From positions 129,106 through 193,105 of the forward strand of contig NZ_CDMW01000001.1 in NCBI RefSeq assembly GCF_001078705.1: a DNA stretch of 64,000 nt. Direction: 5' to 3'. A program made the translations under genes and the position numbers. The notes beneath the pieces are model-generated. The model ran no database searches, was not told the DNA's origin, and saw nothing but the letters and a program-made list of their open reading frames with translations. Of the stretch, positions 1 to 7,573 are shown in pieces (the first letter of the stretch is position 1; the number at the start of each line of letters is the position of its first letter). Source of the DNA: Streptococcus sanguinis. GTDB lineage: Bacteria > Bacillota > Bacilli > Lactobacillales > Streptococcaceae.

Positions 1-890
1 TTGGCCGCATAGTCTTTGAGGAGGTCTAGGTAAACAGCATTTTCTGCTCCAGTATAAGCGTAGTAGAAGCTGACTGGACGATTCAGATTAGGATTTTCAC
101 GGATATAGGAGATAAAGGGCGTAATGCCAATCCCACCAGCAATCCAAATCTGCTTTTCCTGTCCTTGGTCAAGAATCATGTGGCCATAAGCTCGGTCAAT
201 GGTAACCTTTCTTCCTTCTTGAATGTTGTCATAAAGTTTCTTAGTGTGGTCTCCAGAGTTCTTGATAGTAAAATAGACAATATTGTCATGGCCGCCAGAG
301 ATAGAGAAGGGATGTGGCGCTTTTTCAAATCCTTCTTGGAAAATCTTGACGAAGGCAAACTGACCGTACTGGTAGTCTAACTTTTGACTGAGTTGGATTT
401 TCAACTCCACGTTATCGTGGTTGAGGCGTTTGACCTGCATGATTTTTCCCAGATGGCGAAAGGCCAAACTTTGATAGAGGAAGATGATGTAAAAGCCAGA
501 AGCTAAACCGATGATAGCGTAGAATCCGACTACGAAACCTAGTAAGGTCGGTGTTAGGAGTCGACCGCCCATCAGCATATAGGCGTGGAAGAGACCAAAG
601 ATATAGGCCAAATAGACAAAGCGGTGAATCCAGCGCCAAGCTTCATATTTGATGTGCTTGCCAAGATAGGCCACCAGAACAATGCTGACAAATAGATAGA
701 TGCCGACGTTCCCAAGCTGGGCTGCCAGATGAGAGCCCCAGAGACTGCCACCCATGGCAACATTGTGGAGAGCAAGAAGAACGACGGAAAAGATAGCTGT
801 AAACTTATGATAAGCATACATCTTTTCGATGCCATGGAACCATTTTTCTAATTCCGAGAATACATTTGAAATAAAAAAGAATGCTGACAA
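1..890 (-). pseudogene. Ferric reductase-like / FNR-type flavocytochrome, 5'-truncated (and cut by window edge)
   Basis: The minus-strand frame reads a ferric-reductase-like membrane region (HKFTAIFSVVLLALHN, then several hydrophobic helices), a flavin-binding barrel (HPFSISGGHDN) and the start of the NAD(P)-binding domain (GGIGITPFISYIRENP) before leaving the window at base 1. Family members move electrons from NAD(P)H through FAD and haem across the membrane. Remembered streptococcal homologues carry about 50 more N-terminal residues with a first membrane helix. Here similarity stops near base 856, and a terminator-like hairpin (871-908) sits immediately upstream in the same frame. The first in-frame ATG is at 821; a TTG at 890 is possible but lacks a clear ribosome site. 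I read this as a gene that lost its promoter and first helix to a rearrangement. A shortened functional protein cannot be excluded. Confidence 0.62.
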
Positions 891-908
891 ATCAACATTC
901 TTTTTATG
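871..908. terminator. Hairpin with A/T tails, probable bidirectional terminator
   Basis: Arms AAAAAGAATG and CATTCTTTTT (10 bp, perfect) enclose a 12-nt loop, with T-runs on both strands. It lies just upstream of the point where the reductase loses homology, so it probably belonged to a different transcript. Confidence 0.6.
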
Positions 909-943
909 TTCACTTTGATAAACATTATAAAATTTGTCTGTTT

Positions 944-963
944 AGCTACCAAAAAGCTACCAA
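944..963. repeat. Two direct copies of AGCTACCAA, candidate integrase arm sites
   Basis: AGCTACCAA occurs at 944-952 and 955-963 (period 11). Short tandem repeats like this typically lie downstream of tyrosine-integrase genes as arm-type binding sites; the integrase at 4654 has its own pair with a different sequence (5801-5822). No second integrase gene is present, so this may be the footprint of a lost element. Confidence 0.35.
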
Positions 964-1002
964 TAGATTTGTAATTTTTAAAAAACAAATTAATGAAAAA
1001 AT

Positions 1003-1032
1003 TAAAGCCTTGGTTCCCAAAGCTTTTTTTAT
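1003..1032. terminator. Hairpin downstream of the LtrA-type gene
   Basis: Stem AAGC-TTGG pairs with CCAA-GCTT around a short loop, with T-rich sequence on both sides, just after the stop of the minus-strand gene that ends at 1045. Confidence 0.45.
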
Positions 1033-1044
1033 GTTATAAACTCA

Positions 1045-2190
1045 TTAAAAGAACTCCCAGTTAGATTTGGAATATTTTTTATTCTGTGTCATATAAAAAT
1101 AAATAAAATGAATGGCTATAGCTAGAGCTAAAATGGTTGTAATACTCACTACTATTATAGGATTAGAAGCAAAGATTAAAGAGAGAATCAAGGCAGCCAG
1201 ATAGAGTGTCGCTTGGACACAGTAGTAACTTTTCGAATAGCGAAGATAGTGTTTGTTACAGGGCCCATTTACTAGGACAGCAACTTGGAAGAGGCCAAAT
1301 CCGATATAAGAGAAGATGGTTGCAAAGAGAAGATTAGCTTCAGGATTCAGAAGAAAACTCATCGAAACGGTCATCATAATAAGTCCAATGAAAATAGGAT
1401 AGTGACTGTAAATTAGAAATAGTCCCTTTTGATTAGATTCTTCATCAATAGCATGGTCGAATTGACCAAAATAAAACAAGAACAGAGAAAGCATAATAAT
1501 GAAATAAAGAACCGAATAAATCGAGAAATTCTCGATTGTAAAGAAGTTAGCTAGCTCCATAATCATCTCTCCAAACGTAATAATGACAAGAAGGGAGATG
1601 CGCTCGATTAAATGGGGGAGATTTACCTGGTAATGCTTATCTTTACTAAGCAAGATAATTGGCATAATAAATGTTAGCAGAATACTAGCAAAGAAGATAT
1701 AGACTCTAACGTAAATAGGAAGAAGAGCTGCTAGATAGACTCCTAAACTTCCTAGACCTGTTATCCATAGAAAACCTTTGATACTTTCCCGATTAACATC
1801 ATCGGTTGATTTTCTAAAAAACTCAACCAAATATTGAAAAAATAAGGTAAGGGTTAATGTACCAATAGCCCAACAGAGATAATGAAAATATTGTTGCCAA
1901 TCAGGTCCAATCATATTGGCTATAAAGAGTAAAAGTCCCATTTTGATAAACATGATTACCATGTTAAATAAAGAGTTCTTTCCATAGCGATTGGTATAAA
2001 CGGTTTGAATCATCCAGGAATCGGTGAGAACCAAGACAGCCATGAAAAAATCAAGGAAAGAATTCCAAGTCAAAATACCGTTATGAAGATGGTCAATTAA
2101 AGTAGTTGCTTTTGAAATTGCAAAAACAAAAACTAGGTCATAAAAAAGTTCTGAAAATTCTACACGTTTATGTTTAATAAGAGTTGTCAT
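1045..2190 (-). CDS. LtrA-family (low-temperature-requirement A) multi-pass membrane protein
   Basis: A 381-residue, almost wholly hydrophobic protein with roughly ten to twelve predicted membrane segments. The N-terminus has the LtrA-family signature: a polar lead, then VEFSELFYDLVFVFAIS. LtrA was named from a Listeria low-temperature phenotype; its biochemical activity is unknown. The start is an ATG with AAAGGA upstream. It lies between the candidate attachment footprint (944-963) and the XRE-rep-xis-int element, on the minus strand and AT-rich, so it could be element cargo or a chromosomal gene trapped between two insertions. A terminator follows at 1003-1032. Confidence 0.75.
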   Translation of the reverse strand: MTTLIKHKRVEFSELFYDLVFVFAISKATTLIDHLHNGILTWNSFLDFFMAVLVLTDSWMIQTVYTNRYGKNSLFNMVIMFIKMGLLLFIANMIGPDWQQYFHYLCWAIGTLTLTLFFQYLVEFFRKSTDDVNRESIKGFLWITGLGSLGVYLAALLPIYVRVYIFFASILLTFIMPIILLSKDKHYQVNLPHLIERISLLVIITFGEMIMELANFFTIENFSIYSVLYFIIMLSLFLFYFGQFDHAIDEESNQKGLFLIYSHYPIFIGLIMMTVSMSFLLNPEANLLFATIFSYIGFGLFQVAVLVNGPCNKHYLRYSKSYYCVQATLYLAALILSLIFASNPIIVVSITTILALAIAIHFIYFYMTQNKKYSKSNWEFF

Positions 2191-2265
2191 CTTAAGTCCT
2201 TTCTATTCTAGAAGTACAATTTATTATAACAGAAAATGGTAATGAGAGAAAAGGAGATGCTTAAA

Positions 2266-2350
2266 TAACTTCATGTGACGCGAATCGTCAAAACCTTGGA
2301 GCACATTTACCTCATGTACCAACTCACAGGCAGAGTGTTTGATGATTGAT
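2266..2350 (+). pseudogene. Possible 3' end of a lost coding sequence
   Basis: One plus-strand frame reads VTRIVKTLEHIYLMYQLTG then RVFDD and a stop near 2350, with protein-like composition but no start or upstream body. It may be the tail of a gene removed by rearrangement. I cannot assign a family, and chance is possible. Confidence 0.2.
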
Positions 2351-2375
2351 AATGAAGAATAAGATTTTACAATAG

Positions 2376-2402
2376 AAAAGCGAGGATATCCTCGCTTTTT
2401 TT
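2376..2402. terminator. Bidirectional terminator after the XRE gene
   Basis: Perfect palindrome AAAAGCGAGGATATCCTCGC extended by a T-run on each strand, two bases beyond the stop of the minus-strand repressor gene. Confidence 0.85.
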
Positions 2403-2404
2403 AT

Positions 2405-2914
2405 TTAATCTAATAGCTCCTTATTTTCAATTAAGAGCTCTAGTGGAGATTTCTCTCTTGCTACAATAAAACCAGGTTCATATTGGGTATGAAGTGTTCT
2501 TTTCTGAGAAGTTGGATCAATATACAACTCTTTTCCATCTTCTGTGTATAGTTGGTTGCCTCTTGTTAGGTAAAGTAAATCCTCTAAGTACTGTCCATCA
2601 GTATGTAGGAAATGCTCGATGTATTTGACAGCTTTTAAGATTTCACTTACTTTATCAGAGTATTCATTAGATTCAAGAACACTCTTTTCTAACTCAATCT
2701 CTTTACTCGTTCCAAAGAGTTGGGTTGGAGTTGCATTAAAATATTCCGCTATCTTATCCAAATTTGCAAAGGTAGGATAGCTTTTTTGTTTTTCGTAATC
2801 AGAGATGGACTGTTTACCGATTCCTAAATCTTCAGCTAGTTGAGTTTGGCTTACTCCTTTTTCTATGCGCAATCGTGCCAAATTGGGTCCAAAATTTTGA
2901 ATAATAAAGGTCAT
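2405..2914 (-). CDS. XRE-family repressor of the integrative element
   Basis: A 169-residue protein with an N-terminal helix-turn-helix of the Cro/C1 type (residues about 10-65: LARLRIEKGVSQTQLAEDLG, then SISDYEKQKSYPTFANLDKI) and a C-terminal part without a recognised catalytic domain. It lacks the HExxH peptidase motif of ImmA partners and none is encoded beside it. It is transcribed away from the rep gene. Its own promoter (-35 and spacer) overlaps a perfect inverted repeat at 2953-2979, so autoregulation is likely. By analogy with phage and ICE repressors it probably holds the element quiescent and represses the divergent promoter toward rep. Confidence 0.8.
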   Translation of the reverse strand: MTFIIQNFGPNLARLRIEKGVSQTQLAEDLGIGKQSISDYEKQKSYPTFANLDKIAEYFNATPTQLFGTSKEIELEKSVLESNEYSDKVSEILKAVKYIEHFLHTDGQYLEDLLYLTRGNQLYTEDGKELYIDPTSQKRTLHTQYEPGFIVAREKSPLELLIENKELLD

Positions 2915-2942
2915 GGGAAACTCCTATTTTTATTTTTAACTT

Positions 2943-2991
2943 ATTTTATCACCTAAAAACTTACAAATCAAGTTTTTAGTTGACTAACTAA
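2943..2991. promoter_or_regulatory. Divergent promoter pair and operator between xre and rep
   Basis: Minus strand: TTGATT (2966-2971), 17-bp spacer, TAAAAT (2943-2948), driving xre. Plus strand: TTGACT (2980-2985), 17-bp spacer, TAAAAT (3003-3008), driving toward rep. Inverted repeat CTAAAAACTT/AAGTTTTTAG (2953-2979, 10-bp perfect arms) covers the xre -35; TTAGTTGACTAACTAA (2976-2991) covers the rightward -35. Confidence 0.6.
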
Positions 2992-3011
2992 AATATTTTT
3001 TATAAAATATA

Positions 3012-3037
3012 TTTATAACTTAGAAATAAGTTATAAA
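3012..3037. promoter_or_regulatory. Perfect inverted repeat at the rightward transcription start
   Basis: TTTATAACTTA (3012-3022) and TAAGTTATAAA (3027-3037) are perfect 11-bp arms around GAAA. The site lies just downstream of the rightward -10, a natural operator position; a structured part of the origin is the alternative. Confidence 0.55.
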
Positions 3038-3068
3038 TGATAAAAAATAGTTCATAAGTTTAGGGACA

Positions 3069-3342
3069 GTGAGTGAGGAGGAAGTTGAGGATGAGACTAT
3101 GACTTATGACTATTCGAAGCCTTGGAGCTAGAAATTGTGTGGACAAGGACAAGGGACGAGCCTGACGGGAAGTCAGGCGAAGTCCTGCAGACTGTGAGTG
3201 AGGAGGAAGTTGAGGATGAGACTATGACTTATGACTATTCGAAGCCTTGGAGCTAGAAATTGTGTGGACAAGGACAAGGGACGAGCCTGACGGGAAGTCA
3301 GGCGAAGTCCTGCAGACTGCCGTCCAGACAATTTCTAGCCAA
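3069..3342 (+). repeat. 125-bp exact tandem duplication in a hairpin-rich, origin/oriT-like region
   Basis: Bases 3069-3193 and 3194-3318 are identical 125-bp units in tandem. Each contains a stem-loop GCCTGACGGGAAGTCAGGC (3160-3178 and 3285-3303). The motif GCTAGAAATTGT in each unit (3127, 3252) is matched in inverted orientation at 3322-3339 with one mismatch over 18 bp, allowing a long-range stem. This non-coding block of about 560 bp (2915-3474) lies directly upstream of a Rep_trans gene, where the origin of replication or transfer is expected in related elements. Confidence 0.65.
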
Positions 3343-3474
3343 GCAAAAGCTGGCTATTCTAACAGCCAGCAAAAAGGGACACTTAGGGCAACGCCCAAAG
3401 AACGACGGAACGAGCAATCGTTGATTTGACGGTGTTTCTGAAACCTAAAAAATCTAAAAGAAGGGGGGACAATT

Positions 3475-4452
3475 TTGTTGGTTTCTATACAAGATTTAAG
3501 AAGTATTCAAGAACGATGTGATGTAGGAGAATTAGTACAGCGGTTAGATGTCAGTATTGATAGATTAACGGTTATCTGGGATACAGACATTGGTTCCCTA
3601 AGACAAATTTTTAAAAATCTGAAACAGGCAATAAGTACAAGAGTTGATTCATTTGAAATACATGATAACGTACGAGATGATGTATTTACTTTAGCTAAAG
3701 ATTTTAATGAGTATGATTCAATCAATATTATATTTTTTCAATTATCCACTTATGGAAATGAACAATTGATTCGAATTGATTTCAATCCTAATACTTTAAA
3801 AGAATTTGATGGAATGAAAGTATGGAGGCAATTAATGTACTTTGCTAGATTGAATTCATTGACAGTACGTTTGTCTCGTTTTGATTTGGCATTTGACATT
3901 TTCAATAGGCCTGAAATCGTTAATTTGCAACATATTAAAGGTGGTGTTACCCATAAGGTCTTCTATGGTAGAGGGGGTGAATTAGAGACGAAATATTGGG
4001 GTTCTAGCGGTAGTAATGTACAAGTTAGGTTATATGATAAGAATAAAGAAATCATTGCTCACAAGCGCGATGAGAAGCTAGATTTGGCTGTAAATCCGTT
4101 TTGGTGGAGACTGGAATTCCAACTTAGAACCAAAGCGATTGGTGAGGAGATGGTCCAAGATGTTATGAATCGACTTGATAATTTCGGATTTTATAAGCTA
4201 GAACATATTCGAGTGGAGCAAAGAGCATTTACAATTATCTTTCTCAACAATCCTGAACTGTTATCATTGGCTTTTCCAAATTTAAAATCAGACAGCATCA
4301 AAAAGAAAAAAACAAGAGTCCGCAAACTATTGAGAGAAGAAACGAACCAATTTGCGGAAGAATTAAAAGAAGTATTAATACAGAATCTCCCTAAATTAAA
4401 TGCAGAATTACAACTACTTGTAGGCGAGTTTCTGAATTTAGAAAATAAATAA
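3475..4452 (+). CDS. Rep_trans-family replication initiator / MobT-like relaxase
   Basis: A 325-residue protein resembling the RepU/Orf20 (Rep_trans, rolling-circle initiator) family. Visible family features are RLDVSIDRLTVIWD near the N-terminus, the RFDLAFDIF strand, VRLYDKNKEI with the likely catalytic tyrosine, and WWRLEFQLR. Such proteins nick one strand at an origin to start rolling-circle replication and, in mobilisable elements, serve as the transfer relaxase. The start is TTG at 3475 behind a strong AAGGGGGG site. The hairpin-rich region immediately upstream is the likely target. No coupling protein or type IV secretion gene is present, so any transfer would depend on a helper element. 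Confidence 0.8.
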   Translation: MLVSIQDLRSIQERCDVGELVQRLDVSIDRLTVIWDTDIGSLRQIFKNLKQAISTRVDSFEIHDNVRDDVFTLAKDFNEYDSINIIFFQLSTYGNEQLIRIDFNPNTLKEFDGMKVWRQLMYFARLNSLTVRLSRFDLAFDIFNRPEIVNLQHIKGGVTHKVFYGRGGELETKYWGSSGSNVQVRLYDKNKEIIAHKRDEKLDLAVNPFWWRLEFQLRTKAIGEEMVQDVMNRLDNFGFYKLEHIRVEQRAFTIIFLNNPELLSLAFPNLKSDSIKKKKTRVRKLLREETNQFAEELKEVLIQNLPKLNAELQLLVGEFLNLENK

Positions 4453-4463
4453 GGAGGATAACT

Positions 4464-4652
4464 ATGGACAATAATTTAATTAGTAACAAAGAATTAATTG
4501 AAATGGGCTATCGCCCTCATACAGCAAATGATATCATTCATCAGGCAAGAGAATTACTTGTCTCACGAGGCTATACATTTTATAATCGCAAACGTTTGAT
4601 GGTTGTTCCAAAAAGTGTTGTAAATGAGATTCTAGGAACTGAGGTGGCGTAA
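4464..4652 (+). CDS. DUF3173 protein, probable excisionase
   Basis: A 62-residue basic protein (LIEMGYRPHTANDIIHQARE, then RKRLMVVPKSVVNEIL) of the DUF3173 type found between rep and integrase genes in Gram-positive integrative elements. By position and size it is the recombination directionality factor. It follows rep by 11 bases with a GGAGG site and is separated from the integrase ATG by one base, so the three are probably cotranscribed. Confidence 0.75.
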   Translation: MDNNLISNKELIEMGYRPHTANDIIHQARELLVSRGYTFYNRKRLMVVPKSVVNEILGTEVA

Positions 4653-4653
4653 T

Positions 4654-5793
4654 ATGGCAAGTGTTCGTTATCGAAAGCGAGGAGATAGTAATTTATGGAC
4701 CTATGAAATTCGTAGCGAAGGGAAAACTGTTGTTCATAATAGCGGTTTTAAAACAAAAAAACTTGCAGAGTCAGAAGCTGAACCGATTCTGCAAGAACTT
4801 CGTTTAGGAAAAAGAATTTCTAGAGATATTTCTCTTGTAGATCTGTATCAAGAATGGCTTGAACTAAAAATTCTACCGAGTAGTAGGTCGGAAGAGACAA
4901 AGAAAAAATATCTTCTCCGTAAAAACACAATTAAAAGATTATTTGGAAATAAAAAAGTCACTCAAATTCGTGCGAGTGAATACCAAAGAATTATGAATAA
5001 GTATGGACAAACAGTTGGTAGAAATTTTCTTGGTAGATTGAATACTGGGATTCATCAGAGCATCCAAATGGCAATTGCAGACAAAGTTCTAATAGATGAT
5101 TTTACACAACATGTCGAGTTATTTTCATCCAAAGAACAACAGATGACAGAAGAGAAATATTTACATACAGAAAAGGACTATCTGGATTTACTTTTAGCAG
5201 TAAAGAGAAAATTTGATTACCAACGTTCAATTGTTCCTTATATTGTCTATTTTCTATTAAAAACAGGCATGAGGTTTGGAGAGTTAATAGCGTTAACTTG
5301 GAATGAAGTTGACTTTGACAGAGGACTGCTAAAAACATATAGGAGGTTTAATACCCTTTCTCATAAATTTGTCCCTCCAAAAAATAAAACGTCTATTCGG
5401 ATGGTACCGATAGACGAAGAATGTATTAAGATATTACAAGTCCTAAAAATTGAACAGGAGAAGGCTAATAAAGAGCTAGGAATCAAGAATAGGTATAAAA
5501 TGATTTTTCAGCATTATGGATATATTCACTTGGTACCAGATATTGCAAGTGTCAATAAAGCTTTGAGTGTTCTTTTAAATGAATTAGATATTTATCCAAT
5601 TATCACGACAAAAGGAGCACGTCATACCTATGGAAGCTACCTCTGGCACAAAGGATTTGACCTTGGAGTTATTGCAAAAATTCTAGGGCATAGAGATATT
5701 TCAATGTTAGTAGAAGTATATGGACACACTTTAGAAGAGAAAATTTTTGAAGAATTTAATCAAATTAGAGATGTTTGGAAAGATTGCTCATAA
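4654..5793 (+). CDS. Tyrosine site-specific integrase
   Basis: A 379-residue phage/ICE-type integrase: N-terminal arm-binding region (about 1-60), SAM-like core-binding domain (about 60-170) and C-terminal catalytic domain with the family motifs TGMRFGELIALTW (Arg), TTKGARHTYGSYLWHKG (His-x-x-Arg region), LGHRDISMLVEVYGH (His and nucleophilic Tyr). Full length for its class. It reads toward tRNA-Lys, which begins 87 bases past its stop, the classic arrangement for an element inserted at a tRNA 3' end. Two TGGGGCAAAT direct repeats (5801-5822) just after the stop are candidate arm sites. Confidence 0.9.
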   Translation: MASVRYRKRGDSNLWTYEIRSEGKTVVHNSGFKTKKLAESEAEPILQELRLGKRISRDISLVDLYQEWLELKILPSSRSEETKKKYLLRKNTIKRLFGNKKVTQIRASEYQRIMNKYGQTVGRNFLGRLNTGIHQSIQMAIADKVLIDDFTQHVELFSSKEQQMTEEKYLHTEKDYLDLLLAVKRKFDYQRSIVPYIVYFLLKTGMRFGELIALTWNEVDFDRGLLKTYRRFNTLSHKFVPPKNKTSIRMVPIDEECIKILQVLKIEQEKANKELGIKNRYKMIFQHYGYIHLVPDIASVNKALSVLLNELDIYPIITTKGARHTYGSYLWHKGFDLGVIAKILGHRDISMLVEVYGHTLEEKIFEEFNQIRDVWKDCS

Positions 5794-5800
5794 AAAAATG

Positions 5801-5822
5801 TGGGGCAAATGATGGGGCAAAT
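5801..5822. repeat. Paired TGGGGCAAAT arm-type integrase sites
   Basis: TGGGGCAAAT occurs at 5801-5810 and 5813-5822 (period 12), between the integrase stop and the tRNA, the usual position of arm-type binding sites. Confidence 0.5.
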
Positions 5823-5840
5823 CAGTTATAGACAAGCAAA

Positions 5841-5865
5841 AAAGCCTTATAAATCAAGGCTTTTT
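5841..5865 (+). terminator. Terminator of the integrase operon
   Basis: AAAGCCTT and AAGGCTTTTT form an 8-bp stem with a 7-nt loop and T-run, between the integrase and the tRNA. Confidence 0.8.
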
Positions 5866-5879
5866 CCTGTTGATTTAGA

Positions 5880-5952
5880 TGCCCCCTGCAGGGATCGAAC
5901 CTGCGACCCACGGATTAAGAGTCCGCTGCTCTGCCAGCTGAGCTAAGGAGGC
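5880..5952 (-). tRNA. tRNA-Lys (anticodon CTT)
   Basis: The 73-base minus-strand sequence folds as a cloverleaf: acceptor GCCTCCT pairs with AGGGGGC, anticodon loop CTCTTAA gives CTT, T-arm CGCAGGTTCGATCCCTGC, discriminator A; CCA is not encoded. Its 3' end faces the integrase, so it is the likely attB. It follows the 6S RNA gene and may share its transcript. Confidence 0.93.
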
Positions 5953-5956
5953 AATA

Positions 5957-6148
5957 GAAAAAGCTGTATTGGTGCCGGACCTTCACGATTTGTATTGAAC
6001 CCGCGCAATTAAGCAGGTGGGCAACTCGCTCTAACTGAAGCTGCTTCCGCGTGACACGGCTTGCATGCTGTTAGAAGTCTTTTGTTTCCCTAATAATACA
6101 AAAAATAGTCGGTCAACACTTAAGTGTGAAGTCGTACACCACAGCGTT
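5957..6148 (-). ncRNA. ssrS: 6S RNA (SsrS)
   Basis: About 190 nt, transcribed on the minus strand. The ends form a long closing helix: GCTGT, GGTG and GACTTCAC at the 5' side pair with GTGAAGGTC, CACC and ACAGC at the 3' side. An inner TTGTATT/AATACAA helix encloses a large open region, the arrangement by which 6S RNA imitates an open promoter and binds sigma-A RNA polymerase. A near-consensus promoter lies directly upstream. B. subtilis also has a 6S gene close to rarA. Identification is from structure and context, not a covariance search. Confidence 0.8.
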
Positions 6149-6154
6149 TCTATA

Positions 6155-6185
6155 ATTATAATACCATAAATTTTGAAAAATTCAA
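6155..6185 (-). promoter_or_regulatory. 6S RNA promoter
   Basis: Minus strand: TTGAAT (6180-6185) with TATTAT (6158-6163, 16-bp spacer) or the overlapping TATAAT (6155-6160). Confidence 0.6.
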
Positions 6186-6217
6186 GAGAAAAATGTGATT
6201 TTTTGCAAACGATGTCA

Positions 6218-7486
6218 TCATTTTTTTAAGTCATCAATCTTATCCTTAGTCATTCCAAGGGCTCGCTCGTATTTACCATTCTCATTAGGAGTGAAATAAT
6301 TGGCATCTTTTATCTTGTCAGGCAGATAGTCCTGCTTGACCCAATTGCCAGAATAGGAGTGAGGATAGAGATAATCCTGAGCATTGCCCAATTCTTTGCT
6401 GCCGGCATAGTGGCCGTCTCTTAAGTGGCGGGGGATGGGGAGGTTTCCATTCTTTCGCAAGTCAGCTAGGGCCTTGTCCATGGCTAGGTAGGCTGAGTTG
6501 GACTTGGGCGATAGAGCTAGATCGATGACAATATTGGCAATAAGGATGCGGGCTTCAGGAAAGCCAATCCGCTGGGCTGCTTCCAGAGCTGTAACGGTAT
6601 GGACTTGTGCGTCTGGATTTGCCAGGCCAATATCTTCGTAAGCTATAACGGTCAGGCGTCGAGCTAGGCTAGGCAGGTCTCCTGCCTCAACGAGGCGAGC
6701 TGCGTAGTGGAGACTGGCATTGACATCGGAGCCACGGATGGACTTCTGCAGGGCAGAGAGGACATCGTAATGGCCGTCCCCATCCTTATCCATGGTGATA
6801 TAGCTTTTTTGCAGGCTGTTTTCCATGACATCGAGCGTGATGTGGCGAATGCCCTTGCTATCTTCTGGGGTAGAGAGTACGGCTAGATCCAGCGAGTTAT
6901 AGGCGGAGCGCAGGTCTCCGTTGGTAGAGATAGCAATGAAATCCAGAGCCTCATCGTCTAGCTCCACTTGGAAATCAAATCCTCGCTCCTTGTCTGTCAG
7001 GGCTAGCTGAATGGCTGTCCGGATGTCTTCGTTGCTGAGGGGCTCAAGCTCAAATATCTGAACCCGGCTTCGGATGGCAGGGGTGACAGAGAAGAAAGGA
7101 TTTTCTGTCGTCGCTCCAATCATGATGACCAAACCGCTTTCTAATAGCGGCAGTAGGAAGTCTTGCTTGGTCTTGTCCAAGCGGTGAATCTCGTCCAGCA
7201 GGAGCACCAGTCCGCCGGAAAATTTAGCTTCTTCAGCGATTTCCTGCAGGCGCTTCTTGCTATCTACGGTGGCGTTAAAGGTCCGAAAGGCAAACTTGGT
7301 TGTGCCGGCGATAGCCGAGGCGATAGAGGTTTTGCCAATGCCGGGTGGCCCGTAGAGAATCATCGAGGACAGGCGGTTGGCTTCAACCATGCGACGGATG
7401 ATTTTTCCAGGTCCGACCAGATGTTGCTGGCCGATGATCTGATCAATGTCAGTCGGCCGCATGCGCAGGGCTAGGTTTTCTGGCAT
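6218..7486 (-). CDS. rarA: Replication-associated recombination protein A (MgsA/RarA AAA+ ATPase)
   Basis: A 422-residue AAA+ ATPase with Walker A YGPPGIGKTS, Walker B LLLDEIHR, sensor GATTENPFF and arginine-finger region RSRVQIFEL, followed by the RarA C-terminal tetramerisation region. RarA acts at stalled replication forks with single-strand-binding protein. The start at 7486 (PENLALRMRP follows Met) has AAAGGA upstream; six further upstream codons are open but lack this spacing. Monocistronic on the minus strand, ending about 70 bases before the 6S promoter. Confidence 0.93.
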   Translation of the reverse strand: MPENLALRMRPTDIDQIIGQQHLVGPGKIIRRMVEANRLSSMILYGPPGIGKTSIASAIAGTTKFAFRTFNATVDSKKRLQEIAEEAKFSGGLVLLLDEIHRLDKTKQDFLLPLLESGLVIMIGATTENPFFSVTPAIRSRVQIFELEPLSNEDIRTAIQLALTDKERGFDFQVELDDEALDFIAISTNGDLRSAYNSLDLAVLSTPEDSKGIRHITLDVMENSLQKSYITMDKDGDGHYDVLSALQKSIRGSDVNASLHYAARLVEAGDLPSLARRLTVIAYEDIGLANPDAQVHTVTALEAAQRIGFPEARILIANIVIDLALSPKSNSAYLAMDKALADLRKNGNLPIPRHLRDGHYAGSKELGNAQDYLYPHSYSGNWVKQDYLPDKIKDANYFTPNENGKYERALGMTKDKIDDLKK

Positions 7487-7573
7487 AAGATTTCCTTTCT
7501 GCAAGTGTTTTTCTTGGCTTTTTGTGTTACTATTGTAGATAGTAATATTTTATCACAATGAAAAGAGGAAATC

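Noticed and set aside
3069-3318. 125-bp tandem repeat as a CRISPR or a coding repeat
   Set aside because: There are only two units, each far longer than a CRISPR repeat, without spacers. The 60-codon frame across it (3247-3429) has no ribosome site or protein-like composition.
860-5880. Search for the left attachment-site copy of the tRNA-Lys 3' end (TGCCCCCTGCAGGG-like)
   Set aside because: No convincing duplicate of the tRNA end was found to the left, so the left boundary of the element is left open.
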